Below, piece after piece: positions 21,973-30,318 of a stretch of DNA of 40,464 nt. The position numbers and the translations under genes were made by a program. Under the pieces are notes generated by a model. That model was not told where the DNA came from, did no database searches, and was given only the letters and a program-made list of their open reading frames with translations. Source of the DNA: VXMO01 sp034422835 (GTDB lineage: Bacteria > Chloroflexota > Dehalococcoidia > UBA6926); contig DAOUJJ010000022.1 in NCBI GenBank assembly GCA_034422835.1, positions 1 through 40,464 of the forward strand. Reading direction: 5' to 3'. Each line of letters starts with the position of its first letter. The first letter of the stretch is position 1.

Positions 21973-24129
21973 GTGATCCCTGAGAAGGAGTTTCTCTGGA
22001 CAATCGGCGACCTCAAATGGATACTCTTCGCACTCGCCGGACTCACAGTCGCTTACATCTTCTACAAGCTCTATGAGCGCGCCCAACTCTGGAAACTCGG
22101 CCAACCGGCGGACCGGCTCGGCAACCCCATAATCCGCGGCATCGCATTCGCCCGTCTCCTCGTTACCCAGGGCTACGGCCATGAGAAGTTCCTGCGGGAC
22201 CGCTACGGCGGCTTCATGCACCTGCTCATCTTCTGGGGCGCGTCCATGCTTTTCCTCGGCACCGCCGTCGGCACCGTTGAGGAAGAGTTCCTCTATCCTC
22301 TCAAACACCGGGGAGTGCTGGAGTGGCCCATCGGCAACTGGTACCTCTATTCGTCTCTTGCATGGGACATCGGCGGACTCATGGCTCTCGCGGGCCTCAC
22401 CATGGCCATCTTTCGCCGCTCCGCCATCCAGAAGCCGCACTCGCCCGGCCTTCTCGACGACAAGATCATCCTTACACTCGCCATCATTCTCATCTTCCAG
22501 GGCTTCGGCCTTGAAGGACTGCGGCAGCTCGGCCAGACATCGTTTGGCATTGAGTATCTCGACCATCCGGATTGGGCTATCTGGTCGCCCGGCGGCTTTG
22601 CGTTCGCCGCATTCTTCTATGAGTTTGTCGGCATCCGCGCCGACACGGCGGAAACGATCTATCGCGGCCTCTGGTGGTTCCACTCAGCCACCGTCCTGGG
22701 CTCTTTGTTGTACGCGGCCTTCACGCTGTCCAAGTTCAGCCACACGTGGATCTCACCCGCCAACTGGTTCTTCCGCAACCTTGAGCCGCGCGGCAAGCTG
22801 CAGGCCATCCCCAACCTTGAAACCCGGGAGACGTTTGGCGCGGCAACACTGACCGATTTCACCTGGAAGCAACTCATGGACGGCGACGCCTGCACGCGGT
22901 GCAGCCGCTGCACGGACAACTGCCCTGCCAACATCACCGGCAAGACCCTTTCGCCCATGATGGTCATCCAGAACCTCAAGGGATACGTCGGATCCTACGG
23001 TGACGCCCTCTACAAGGCAGGAGGCGATGAATCCAAGGTAGATCAGTCGCTCATCATGGCTCCGGCCGGTGAGGTCGTCGACGAGGAAGACCTCTGGTCA
23101 TGCGTCACGTGCGGCGCGTGCATGGAGGCCTGCCCCGTCTTCATCGAACATGTGCCGACAATCGTGGAGATGCGCCGCGCCCTCGTCATGAACGAGGGCC
23201 GCTTGCCGGAGACGGCTGAGGCCGCGCTCCGCAGCCTCGAAACACGCGGCCACCCGTGGAGCGGCATGAGCCGCACACGAACGGAATGGGCGGAGGGACT
23301 CGACGTTCCTCTTATCTCCGAGGTCGAAAACCCCGAGGATTTGGAAGTCCTGTATTGGGTCGGCTGCGCCGCGTCCATGGAAGACCGCTCCATGCGCATC
23401 GCCCGAGCCACCGGAAGGATTCTCATCAACTCCGGAATCAAGTTCGCCATTTTGGGCGACGAGGAATCCTGCACCGGCGACCCGGCCCGCCGCATCGGCA
23501 TGGAGTATCTGTTCCAGCTTCAGGCCATGCAGAACGTTGAGACGTTGGACCGTTACGGCGTGAAGACAATCGTCACCACCTGCCCCCACTGTTTCAACAC
23601 CCTCTCAAATGAATACCCGGAATTCGGCGGCAATTACCGCGTCATGCACCACACGCAGTACCTTCAGAGCCTCGTCGAGGACGGCCGCCTCACACTTGAT
23701 CAGACCAGGCAGGGGCCAACCTTTGGCACCATCACGTACCACGATCCTTGCTACCTCGGCAGGCACAACGGCGTGTATGACGCGCCTCGTGACGTCGCCG
23801 ACGCCATCCCCGGCGTCGAGAGGGTCACGGAGATGGGGATGCACCGCAACCGGGCCTTCTGCTGTGGCGCAGGCGGCGGACACATGTGGATGGAAGACGG
23901 CCCCGGCAACGAGAAGATCAATCACCGACGCACCCGTCACGCCATTGATGCGGGAGCCGATGTCATCGCCGTCGCCTGCCCGTTCTGTGCCCAGATGTTT
24001 GAGGACGGTGTCCGGGTGACGGGCCAGGACGAGACGATGCGTGTTCTCGATCTCTCGGAGATGATCGTCCAGACCATAGAGTCGGAGTCCACCGCTTCTG
24101 CCTCGACAGAAGACTCCGAGTCCGGCTAG
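21973..24129 (+). CDS. Membrane FeS oxidoreductase, EtfD-like ETF:(mena)quinone oxidoreductase
   Basis: The 718-residue protein fuses three modules. Residues 15-265 form a NarI-like membrane domain with several helices and histidines (His70, His83, His237, His257) that could ligate heme b. Residues 300-390 hold two 4Fe-4S motifs (Cys307/310/313/317 and Cys377/380/383/387). The remainder carries the two cysteine-rich CCG-type domains, including TTCPHCFNTL, CCGAGGGHMW and ACPFCAQMF. This layout matches the mycobacterial EtfD family, which passes ETF electrons to menaquinone. Divergent placement next to etfBA supports that role. GTG 21973 follows GGGAGGGG; an in-frame ATG at 21844 would put 43 residues over the promoter. 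Confidence 0.9.
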   Translation: MIPEKEFLWTIGDLKWILFALAGLTVAYIFYKLYERAQLWKLGQPADRLGNPIIRGIAFARLLVTQGYGHEKFLRDRYGGFMHLLIFWGASMLFLGTAVGTVEEEFLYPLKHRGVLEWPIGNWYLYSSLAWDIGGLMALAGLTMAIFRRSAIQKPHSPGLLDDKIILTLAIILIFQGFGLEGLRQLGQTSFGIEYLDHPDWAIWSPGGFAFAAFFYEFVGIRADTAETIYRGLWWFHSATVLGSLLYAAFTLSKFSHTWISPANWFFRNLEPRGKLQAIPNLETRETFGAATLTDFTWKQLMDGDACTRCSRCTDNCPANITGKTLSPMMVIQNLKGYVGSYGDALYKAGGDESKVDQSLIMAPAGEVVDEEDLWSCVTCGACMEACPVFIEHVPTIVEMRRALVMNEGRLPETAEAALRSLETRGHPWSGMSRTRTEWAEGLDVPLISEVENPEDLEVLYWVGCAASMEDRSMRIARATGRILINSGIKFAILGDEESCTGDPARRIGMEYLFQLQAMQNVETLDRYGVKTIVTTCPHCFNTLSNEYPEFGGNYRVMHHTQYLQSLVEDGRLTLDQTRQGPTFGTITYHDPCYLGRHNGVYDAPRDVADAIPGVERVTEMGMHRNRAFCCGAGGGHMWMEDGPGNEKINHRRTRHAIDAGADVIAVACPFCAQMFEDGVRVTGQDETMRVLDLSEMIVQTIESESTASASTEDSESG

Positions 24130-24192
24130 CGCCGATTCCTTCAAAAGACAGTGTCGGCGTGGCGTATAAACTCCCCTATTACCCGCCCAATC

Positions 24193-24202
24193 TGCTTATA
24201 CT
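24193..24202 (+). promoter_or_regulatory. Candidate -10 region of hflKC
   Basis: TGCT-TATACT, with a TATACT hexamer at 24197-24202, lies in the 129-nt gap between the EtfD-like gene and hflK. The TG is one base farther from the hexamer than in a strict extended -10, and no -35 is evident. Confidence 0.4.
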
Positions 24203-24279
24203 AGGAGTGTGAAAGTGTTCACTCTGTTTTTCTCGGCAAGCGCGGAGCGCACCCTGTAGTGCTGCGGCTTCCACGCATC

Positions 24280-25395
24280 ATGGGCTACCAGCGGCAACCC
24301 CGCAGAGAGGGCGACAGCGAGCTCGACGAGCTTTTGCGCCCGCTCCGTGAGCTTTTGGGCCGGTTTAGGGGCGGGTCAGGCAACGGCGGCCAGGGCGGCC
24401 CCAGGCCCCCGACCGGCACAAATGGGCCGCGTCCTTCCATGCCTATCGGAACAATCGCAGGCATCATTGCCGCAGTCATCGTCCTCGTGTGGCTCGGCTC
24501 CGGCATCTACATCGTCAACCCCGGTGAGGTCGCCGTCGTCCGAACATTCGGCAACTGGAACGGCGATCAGCAGACAGAGGGACTGCATTGGCATATCCCC
24601 TGGCCTGTGGAGCGCCAGGATGTCCTGAGCATTCAGCGCGTCCAGAACATGGAGCTCGGATTCAGAAGCGTGGGAGAAATAGGCTCGGGTGAGGGCCTTG
24701 TTCAAAGGCCTACTGAGTCACGCATGATCACCGGCGACGAGAACCTCGTTGACGTGCAGTTGGTTGTGCAGTACCGCATCCGTGACGCCGGCGCGTTCCT
24801 GTTCAACGTCAAGGACCCGTCTGAGAATGGACGGCCTGACGGATTCACATTGCGGGATGCCACGGCGTCTGCGCTGAGACAAGTCGTGGGACAGCGCCCC
24901 ATTGACGATGTGCTGACAACCGGTAAGGAAGTGGTGCAGGTTGAAACCCAGCAGCTCCTGCAGCGGCTGTTGGACGACTATGGCACCGGCATCATGGTCG
25001 TCAACGTACAGCTGCAGGACGTGCAGCCGCCCGACGAGGTGCAGGAGTCATTCAAGGACGTCATCAGCGCACGCGAGGATCGCGCACGATTCATCAACGA
25101 GGGTGAGGCGTATCGGGAAGACATCGTCCCCAGGGCGCGTGGTGAGGCCGCTCGCATTGTTCAGGCTGCCGAGGCCTTCAAGGTGGAGCGCGTACGTGAG
25201 GCAACGGGTAATGCCAGCCGGTTCCTTGAGCGCCTGCGAGAGTACCGCAATCACCCCGAAGCAACGCGTCGCCGCCTCTATATCGAAATGATGGAGCGCA
25301 TCCTCCCAAGAGTCGAAGTTATCGTCGTTGACGATGAAATCGGCGCCAACGTTCTGCCGTTCCTGCCGCTGACTGACCAGGAGACAGGGGCCTAG
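24280..25395 (+). CDS. hflK: HflK-like SPFH/band 7 membrane protein
   Basis: HflK with HflC forms a large membrane cage around the FtsH protease and modulates its activity. The protein has a Gly/Pro-rich N-terminal region (FRGGSGNGGQGGPRPPTG), one membrane helix (IAGIIAAVIVLVWLGSGIYI), the SPFH domain starting NPGEVAVVRTFG, and a long charged coiled coil ending near PRVEVIVVDDEIG. ATG 24280 gives 371 residues and an N-terminus like known HflK. A GTG at 24259 would add seven and has a GGAG 12 nt upstream, so the start is uncertain. hflC starts 2 nt after its stop. Confidence 0.9.
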   Translation: MGYQRQPRREGDSELDELLRPLRELLGRFRGGSGNGGQGGPRPPTGTNGPRPSMPIGTIAGIIAAVIVLVWLGSGIYIVNPGEVAVVRTFGNWNGDQQTEGLHWHIPWPVERQDVLSIQRVQNMELGFRSVGEIGSGEGLVQRPTESRMITGDENLVDVQLVVQYRIRDAGAFLFNVKDPSENGRPDGFTLRDATASALRQVVGQRPIDDVLTTGKEVVQVETQQLLQRLLDDYGTGIMVVNVQLQDVQPPDEVQESFKDVISAREDRARFINEGEAYREDIVPRARGEAARIVQAAEAFKVERVREATGNASRFLERLREYRNHPEATRRRLYIEMMERILPRVEVIVVDDEIGANVLPFLPLTDQETGA

Positions 25396-25397
25396 TC

Positions 25398-26312
25398 ATG
25401 CAGCAGCGCCAAGGTGCCCCGAACATACAGCGACTGGTCAGCATTGCCCTGGTCTTGCTGGGCGGCGCTCTCCTTATTCTTCTCAGTCAGAGCGTCTATA
25501 TTGTCGACGAGACTGAGCAGGTCATCATCACCCGCCTCGGAGAGTATCGACGTGAGGCTACCGAACCCGGCCTCCGCTTCAAGACCCCGTTCATTGAGTC
25601 AGTACACCGGATAGAGAAGCGCCTGCTGCGATTTGACTCGGAGCCGTCCGAATTCCTCACCGCCGAGAAGAAGGCTCTCATCATCGATTCCTACGCCCGT
25701 TACCGCATCATCGACGCCCGGCAGTTCTTCGAGGTCGTCCGTACTGAGTTGGGCGCTCGCGGCAGGCTGGAGGCCATCATCTCCTCGGAAATCCGCGAGG
25801 AAGTCGCCACTCATGATCAGATCGAAGTCATCCGGGATAACCGTGAGTCTCTCATGCGCAACGTCACGGAGCGCAGCAACGTCAAGGCGCTAGAGTTTGG
25901 CATGTCCGTTGTAGATGTCCGCATCGTCGGAGCGGACTTCCCGCCTGAGGTTGCCAACAGCGTCTACGACCGGATGCGTTCAGAGCGGACACGAATCGCA
26001 AACCGCTTCCGCGCGGAAGGTGATGAGGAGAAGGCAAAGATCGAGGCTGAGGCCGACCTTGAGCGCGCCCAGATTCTCGCAGAGGCCAATGAGCGGGCGC
26101 GGACTATTCGCGGTGAGGGTGAGGCAGAGGCCATCAGCATCCAGGGTCTGGCCATCGACACCGACCGCGATTTCTACAACTTCGTCAGAACCCTTGAAGC
26201 GTATGAACTTTCCTTGACGGACGGCACAACCCTTGTGGTTCCGCTCGATTCAGACTTCTATCAGTTCCTGACGGACGTGTACCCGATCGGCGACGAACGC
26301 CGCACCGACTAA
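25398..26312 (+). CDS. hflC: HflC-like SPFH/band 7 membrane protein
   Basis: HflC is the HflK partner. The 304-residue protein has an N-terminal membrane helix (LVSIALVLLGGALLILLSQS), the typical SVYIVDETEQVIITRLGEYRR entry to the SPFH domain, the GLRFKTPFIESVHRIEKR segment, and the long Ala/Glu-rich coiled coil RFRAEGDEEKAKIEAEADLE. The short C-terminal LEAYELSLTDGTTLVVPLDSDFY resembles E. coli HflC. Only 2 nt separate it from hflK, so the two are co-translated. A dispersed hairpin repeat follows its stop. Confidence 0.94.
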   Translation: MQQRQGAPNIQRLVSIALVLLGGALLILLSQSVYIVDETEQVIITRLGEYRREATEPGLRFKTPFIESVHRIEKRLLRFDSEPSEFLTAEKKALIIDSYARYRIIDARQFFEVVRTELGARGRLEAIISSEIREEVATHDQIEVIRDNRESLMRNVTERSNVKALEFGMSVVDVRIVGADFPPEVANSVYDRMRSERTRIANRFRAEGDEEKAKIEAEADLERAQILAEANERARTIRGEGEAEAISIQGLAIDTDRDFYNFVRTLEAYELSLTDGTTLVVPLDSDFYQFLTDVYPIGDERRTD

Positions 26313-26320
26313 ACCTCTCC

Positions 26321-26345
26321 GTCATTCCCGCGAAAGCGGGAATCC
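26321..26345. repeat. Dispersed hairpin repeat after hflC
   Basis: GTCATTCCCGCGAAAGCGGG plus AATCC forms an 8-bp perfect stem (26324-26331 with 26336-26343) capped by a GAAA tetraloop. A near-identical copy lies at 8409-8433 and a diverged one at 40248-40275. It lies between convergent genes and may double as a transcription end, though no T tract follows. Confidence 0.8.
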
Positions 26346-26364
26346 ATAATCCCCGAAACGCAAC

Positions 26365-27096
26365 TTAGGTCGTAACGCTGCCGCCCACGGGGCACACGTC
26401 TATCAGCACGCATTCGGAACACAGCGGTTTTCGCGACTTGCACACGTCCTTGCCATGCGCCACGAACAAGGCATGGTATTCGTTGAACAGCCGCACGTCC
26501 GTCGGCAGCGATTTATGAAAGAGCGCGCGCACGGCGTCGTATGAAGGTCTGGATTCTGCATCGATAATGCCCAGCCGACCCAGCACGCGGATGGTGTAGG
26601 CGTCGATGACAAACGACGGCAGGTTTCCCGCGTAAAGCAGCATTGAATCCGCCGTCTCCGGCCCAACACCGTGGAGAGCCAGAAGTTCCTCGCGCAGTTC
26701 ATCGAGAGGTTTGGAAGCGAACAGCCTCTCAATATCGTCGTCATAGACTGCGAGATATTCCCCGAGCGCGCGCAGTTTGCCCGCCTTGGCGTTGAAATAA
26801 CCGGACGGGCGGATCAGGGCTGCAAGGTCTTCGAGTGGCCGTGTACGCAGCGCCTCCGGGTTCAGAGCATCGTCCTCCCGCAGCGCAGAGATCGCTTTCT
26901 CCACGTTCGTCCATGCTGTGTTCTGCGTCAGGATCGCCCCAACCATCACCTCGAAGGGTGTTTCCCCCGGCCACCAATGCTGCTCACCGTACGCGGCAAA
27001 GAGCCGATCGTAGAGTTCGGGCAGGCCGAGAGTTTTCTTCTGTCGGCGGCGCCTCGTCTTATCCGTTGTCACGAACGAGCCTCGCGCCGAGTTCAT
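26365..27096 (-). CDS. Endonuclease III-family DNA glycosylase, MagIII-like
   Basis: The 243-residue HhH-GPD protein has the helix-hairpin-helix loop LHGVGPETADS, the catalytic aspartate Asp165 in SFVIDAYTIRV, and a C-terminal 4Fe-4S motif C-x6-C-x2-C-x5-C (Cys219, 226, 229, 235). Endonuclease III has a lysine nucleophile at the position taken here by Glu147. The enzyme is therefore unlikely to be a bifunctional Nth. The GVGxETADS pattern is closer to MagIII-type 3-methyladenine glycosylases, which release alkylated bases. It overlaps the end of the upstream FMN reductase gene by 38 nt if ATG 27096 is used; an internal GTG at 27072 is an alternative start. Confidence 0.87.
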   Translation of the reverse strand: MNSARGSFVTTDKTRRRRQKKTLGLPELYDRLFAAYGEQHWWPGETPFEVMVGAILTQNTAWTNVEKAISALREDDALNPEALRTRPLEDLAALIRPSGYFNAKAGKLRALGEYLAVYDDDIERLFASKPLDELREELLALHGVGPETADSMLLYAGNLPSFVIDAYTIRVLGRLGIIDAESRPSYDAVRALFHKSLPTDVRLFNEYHALFVAHGKDVCKSRKPLCSECVLIDVCPVGGSVTT

Positions 27097-27649
27097 ACGC
27101 TTTCGTCAGAGCGTCCGGCCTGCCCTGCACGTCGGTTGGGCGCACCACACCGGCAACCAGCAGGCGCTCCGCCTCCAGGAAGTGCATGCTCACCAGCCAG
27201 GAGCGCGTGGCCTGCACCGCGCCGTCAAACTCTGTCGGGTCATCTCGATCGGCGGTAGCGATGATGAGCGCTCTACCCGTGCTGCCATCACGCCGCAGCT
27301 GCTGATTCATGACGTACTTTCGGACCCACATTGGCTGCGTTCGGTCATAAAGCGCCTTCGTTTGCGTGGGCACTCCGCGAAAGGCAATAGGAAAAGCAAT
27401 GTAGATCAGATCCACGGATCGCAGCTTCGCGTACAGCGCCTGCATGTCGTCCAACACCGTGCAGACGCCGGTGAGCATGCAGTCTTCGGACTGCGGGCAG
27501 ATGCAGGGGTTGATGGAAAGATCGAGAAGGCTGATGAGTTCCGTGTCCGCGCCGGCATCGCCCGCGCCCACAAGCGCCCGCTCCAACAGCGTCTCGCTGT
27601 TGCCGCCGCGCCGCGTGCCACCCGCGATTCCAAGCACTGAAATAGTCAC
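27059..27649 (-). CDS. NADPH-dependent FMN reductase / flavodoxin-fold protein
   Basis: With the GTG at 27649 the protein has 196 residues and begins directly with the first flavodoxin-fold strand, VTISVLGIAGGTRRGGNSETLL. The GGTRRGGNS loop would bind the FMN phosphate. Cysteines in NPCICPQSEDCMLTGVC resemble the iron-sulfur flavoprotein subgroup, which has a compact cysteine motif in this place (Cys-x-Cys then two more), so an Fe-S cluster is possible. The aromatic segment YIAFPIAFRGVPTQTKALYDR is typical. A longer reading to 27871 runs through the pyrF start. The start codon lies 6 nt after a perfect TATAAT, which supports both GTG and a leaderless mRNA. Confidence 0.87.
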   Translation of the reverse strand: MTISVLGIAGGTRRGGNSETLLERALVGAGDAGADTELISLLDLSINPCICPQSEDCMLTGVCTVLDDMQALYAKLRSVDLIYIAFPIAFRGVPTQTKALYDRTQPMWVRKYVMNQQLRRDGSTGRALIIATADRDDPTEFDGAVQATRSWLVSMHFLEAERLLVAGVVRPTDVQGRPDALTKAYELGARLVRDNG

Positions 27650-27655
27650 AGTCGG

Positions 27656-27661
27656 ATTATA
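27656..27661 (-). promoter_or_regulatory. Consensus -10 (TATAAT) for a leaderless FMN reductase mRNA
   Basis: The minus strand reads TATAAT, CCGACT, then the GTG start codon. No ribosome binding site is present. The hexamer lies in the 73-nt gap to the divergent pyrF gene. Confidence 0.55.
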
Positions 27662-27722
27662 GGCGTGACGGCCCGTGCGGTACGATGGAACACACGGCTG
27701 AAAAAGGGGGCAGGGGGAGGAA

Positions 27723-28547
27723 ATGACAATAACCAGGACGACATTCCGGCAGCGGCTGCGTGAGGCGAGCGATCGCAACAACTCCCTGCTCTGTGTTGGC
27801 CTCGACCCCGATCCCGCTGAAATGAACGGCCGCGACATCGCAGACTTCTGCATCGCAATCATCGACGCCACAATCGATCTTGTCTGCGCCTATAAGCCAA
27901 ATCTCTCCTTCTATGAGGCGCACGGATCCGAGGGATACGCCGCGCTTGAGAGAATCATCGACCACGTCAACGGGCGCGTTCCAGTACTCGGTGACGCCAA
28001 GCGGAATGACATCGGCAACTCCGCGCGTTTCTACGCCAAGGGCCTTTTTGAAACGATCGGCTTTGATGCCATCACGGTCAATCCGTTCCTCGGACGGGAC
28101 AGCCTCCAACCGTTCCTCGATTATGAGGACAAGGGTGTGTTCATCCTGTGCCGCACCTCCAACCCCGGCGGCGCGGACCTGCAGGGCCTCAGCACTGCCT
28201 ACGACGGCGTTCCAATGCCGCTTTATGAAGCCGTCGCCCACCTGAGCAACTTGTGGGACACAAATGGCAACATCGGCCTCGTGACGGGCGCGACGTACCC
28301 GTCCGAAGCGCAAAGAATTCGTGAGATTTGTCCCGATATGCCCTTCCTCGTTCCCGGCGTTGGTACGCAGGGCGGCGAGCTTGAAGCAGCCCTGTCAGCG
28401 ACCCTTGACGCGGACGGCGGCGGCATCCTGGTCAATTCGTCGCGGGGAATCCTGTACGCCTCCACCGGCCCCGACTTCGCGGATGCCGCTCTGGCAGCTG
28501 CAGAGAATCTCCGAGCCCAGATACAGAACGCTCGCCCGTCTGCGTAA
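27723..28547 (+). CDS. pyrF: Orotidine 5'-phosphate decarboxylase PyrF (long type)
   Basis: PyrF converts OMP to UMP, the last step of de novo pyrimidine synthesis. The 274-residue protein belongs to the longer subgroup (about 270 residues). It has LLCVGLDPDPAE near the N-terminus, YKPNLSFYEAHG, and the catalytic DAKRNDIGN (91-99) with the Lys and both Asp. TVNPFLGRDSLQPFL follows, then the closing VPGVGTQGGELEAAL and ILVNSSRGILYA that bind the phosphate. The ATG follows GGGGGAGGAA. It ends 10 nt from the convergent AEC transporter stop. pyrB lies 9 kb away on the other strand. Confidence 0.96.
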   Translation: MTITRTTFRQRLREASDRNNSLLCVGLDPDPAEMNGRDIADFCIAIIDATIDLVCAYKPNLSFYEAHGSEGYAALERIIDHVNGRVPVLGDAKRNDIGNSARFYAKGLFETIGFDAITVNPFLGRDSLQPFLDYEDKGVFILCRTSNPGGADLQGLSTAYDGVPMPLYEAVAHLSNLWDTNGNIGLVTGATYPSEAQRIREICPDMPFLVPGVGTQGGELEAALSATLDADGGGILVNSSRGILYASTGPDFADAALAAAENLRAQIQNARPSA

Positions 28548-28557
28548 CGTTCCGTCG

Positions 28558-29469
28558 TCAGGCCGCCCCGACCAGCGAAAGCACGACGGTCACTGAGACC
28601 AGACTCCCCAGGGTTCCCGCCACCACGATTCCGCTGGCAAGTTCCGGCCTGCCCTTGTACTGCGTCGCCAGGATGATGGTCAGCACGGCGGTTGGCATAC
28701 CGGCCACGACAATGAGCACCTTCGCCGTCAGATCGTCGAACTGCAGCAGCTGAACGAGTCCATAAGCGACGAGGGATGACAGCACCAGCCTAATCACAAC
28801 GACGCCCGCAATCGCCCTCGCTCCCGCCATTTCACGCGTAGAAGCAAGCTGGATGCCGAGGACGATGAGCATAGCCGGAATCGCCGCGTCACCCATGATC
28901 TGTGCAGGCTGCTGGATGAAGTCGGGCAGTTCAATTGCCAACATGCTGACAGCAAGGCCGAGAACCGCGGCATAGCTTGTGGGCAGCTTGGCAACCGACA
29001 CGAGGGAGCCGACCAGATTCGATTGGGCGCGGGAGGCGATGAACGCGCCAACCGTCCACGCAAGAATGGCCTGCGTCACGAAAAAGACTACGGCGATGGC
29101 CAGTCCCTCGTCTCCGAACGCGAACAGCGCCACGGGAAGGCCATAGTTGCCCGCGTTCATGAACAGCGCGCCAATGACAAAGGTTGATTGCGCGTCTTGC
29201 GGCACTCTCATCGCGCGGGCGGCGACATAGGCAATGATGTAGAGGGACGCCATCAAAAGCAGGCTGAACACGGCGATGCGGGCGAGGTCCTCAAGGGCAA
29301 CCTGCGTGGTGGCGAGGCCGTTGAAGACAAGCGCGGGGCTGAAGATGAAGAGGATCGCCTGGCTCAGCGGCTCCGGCGAGATTGGCCTGAACCTGTGAAC
29401 AAGCGCGCCGACCGCCGCCATCAGGAAGACGGGGAAGACGACGCTGATGAAGATACTCAGGAAGTCCAT
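28558..29469 (-). CDS. AEC (auxin efflux carrier) family transporter
   Basis: The 303-residue membrane protein has about ten hydrophobic helices in two five-helix halves, the pattern of AEC permeases. The start VVFPVFLMAAVGALVHRF, the middle GALFMNAGNYGLPVALFAFGDE (the conserved Asn/Gly-rich crossing helix) and LVIVAGMPTAVLTIILATQY fit the family. Bacterial relatives move organic acids such as malate, but the substrate cannot be read here. The start overlaps the end of the upstream HAD gene by 13 nt, so the two are co-translated. Confidence 0.92.
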   Translation of the reverse strand: MDFLSIFISVVFPVFLMAAVGALVHRFRPISPEPLSQAILFIFSPALVFNGLATTQVALEDLARIAVFSLLLMASLYIIAYVAARAMRVPQDAQSTFVIGALFMNAGNYGLPVALFAFGDEGLAIAVVFFVTQAILAWTVGAFIASRAQSNLVGSLVSVAKLPTSYAAVLGLAVSMLAIELPDFIQQPAQIMGDAAIPAMLIVLGIQLASTREMAGARAIAGVVVIRLVLSSLVAYGLVQLLQFDDLTAKVLIVVAGMPTAVLTIILATQYKGRPELASGIVVAGTLGSLVSVTVVLSLVGAA

Positions 29470-30197
29470 TCAGCGTTGATGCGGTCAAGGAGGTCCGGCA
29501 GTTCCTCCAATGAGCTGATCACGCGGGCAGCTTTATAGCCCTCGAACACGCCATCCCTGTCCAGGAGGATGGGCAGAATGCCAACACCCGCCGGGCCCTG
29601 CACGTCCGAAAGCGGCTGATCACCCACATGGACAACCTCATCAGCGTTCGCCCCTGCCCTCTTGAGCGCCTCTTCAAATATCGGAGCGTTGGGCTTGGCA
29701 ACACCGATCTCCTCTGATGTGACCGCAAAGGACATGAATTCAGCGATGCCAAGGTCGAGCAGCGTCTGTGCCAGGCCGCCCTCAAAATTGGTGACCACGC
29801 CGATGGAGTAACCCTTCTCCCGGAGCGCCTGCAAAGACGGGACAACATCCGGGAACATTGCGAAGCCCTGCCGTGTCTCCCAGACCCGCTCGAAGATGCG
29901 GCTCGCCGTTTCGAGATTGACGTTCACGCCGGCGCCGGCGAGCAACAGCATTTCGTACCGCCCCCACAGCTCCCGCACTTGCTCCGGCGTGCGACGGCTC
30001 AGCGGGAGTTTTCCGTTTTCCTCGGAGAGGAATTGGTCGGCGGCGGGATAGGCGCGGAGGACGGCGTTCGTGTCCACCGTGATGCCGAATTCGGCGCAGG
30101 CGGCGGCCTGAATCTGCTCGCGTCTCGGCTCGAACCTGACGATGGTGTTGTAGAAGTCCAGAGAGATTGCCCGAATACGCGCCATGGCAATTGTCAT
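29457..30197 (-). CDS. HAD-superfamily hydrolase (subfamily IA-like)
   Basis: The protein has the Rossmann-like HAD core with a helical cap (about residues 25-95). Motif I is SLDFYNTIV, motif II is GVVTNFEG, motif III the lysine in GVAKPNAPIF, and motif IV VHVGDQPLSDVQGPAGVG. The second Asp of motif I (DxD) is replaced by Tyr, as in haloacid dehalogenases (DxYGT). The usual phosphatase acid/base is therefore absent, and a dehalogenase-like or other role must be considered. ATG 30197 gives 246 residues; ATG 30185 is an equally possible start and neither has a good ribosome site. It overlaps the AEC gene. Confidence 0.88.
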   Translation of the reverse strand: MTIAMARIRAISLDFYNTIVRFEPRREQIQAAACAEFGITVDTNAVLRAYPAADQFLSEENGKLPLSRRTPEQVRELWGRYEMLLLAGAGVNVNLETASRIFERVWETRQGFAMFPDVVPSLQALREKGYSIGVVTNFEGGLAQTLLDLGIAEFMSFAVTSEEIGVAKPNAPIFEEALKRAGANADEVVHVGDQPLSDVQGPAGVGILPILLDRDGVFEGYKAARVISSLEELPDLLDRINAEWTS

Positions 30198-30258
30198 CGT
30201 AACATCGGCGCGCTCTCCGTTAATCCCATTTAGAAACATATGAGAGGGCGCTCTCGGT

Positions 30259-30318
30259 CACCCTGAGCCTGTCGAAGGGCTCTCCCGCTCGTGGTTCGAC
30301 AAGCCCACCACGAGCGGG
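30259..30318. repeat. Composite palindromic repeats with TTCGACAAG core
   Basis: CACCCTGAGCCTGTCGAAGG (from 30259) is followed by a perfect 11-bp stem, CCCGCTCGTGG (30284-30294) with CCACGAGCGGG (30308-30318), whose loop contains TTCGACAAG. A related hairpin with the same core lies at 40335-40369. The rest of the gap to the SWIM gene (30319-30471) shows no promoter or RNA I can support. Confidence 0.75.

Noticed and set aside
27650..27871. Longer reading of the FMN reductase by 74 residues
   Set aside because: It runs across the pyrF start and ribosome site; the flavodoxin fold begins at the GTG next to TATAAT.
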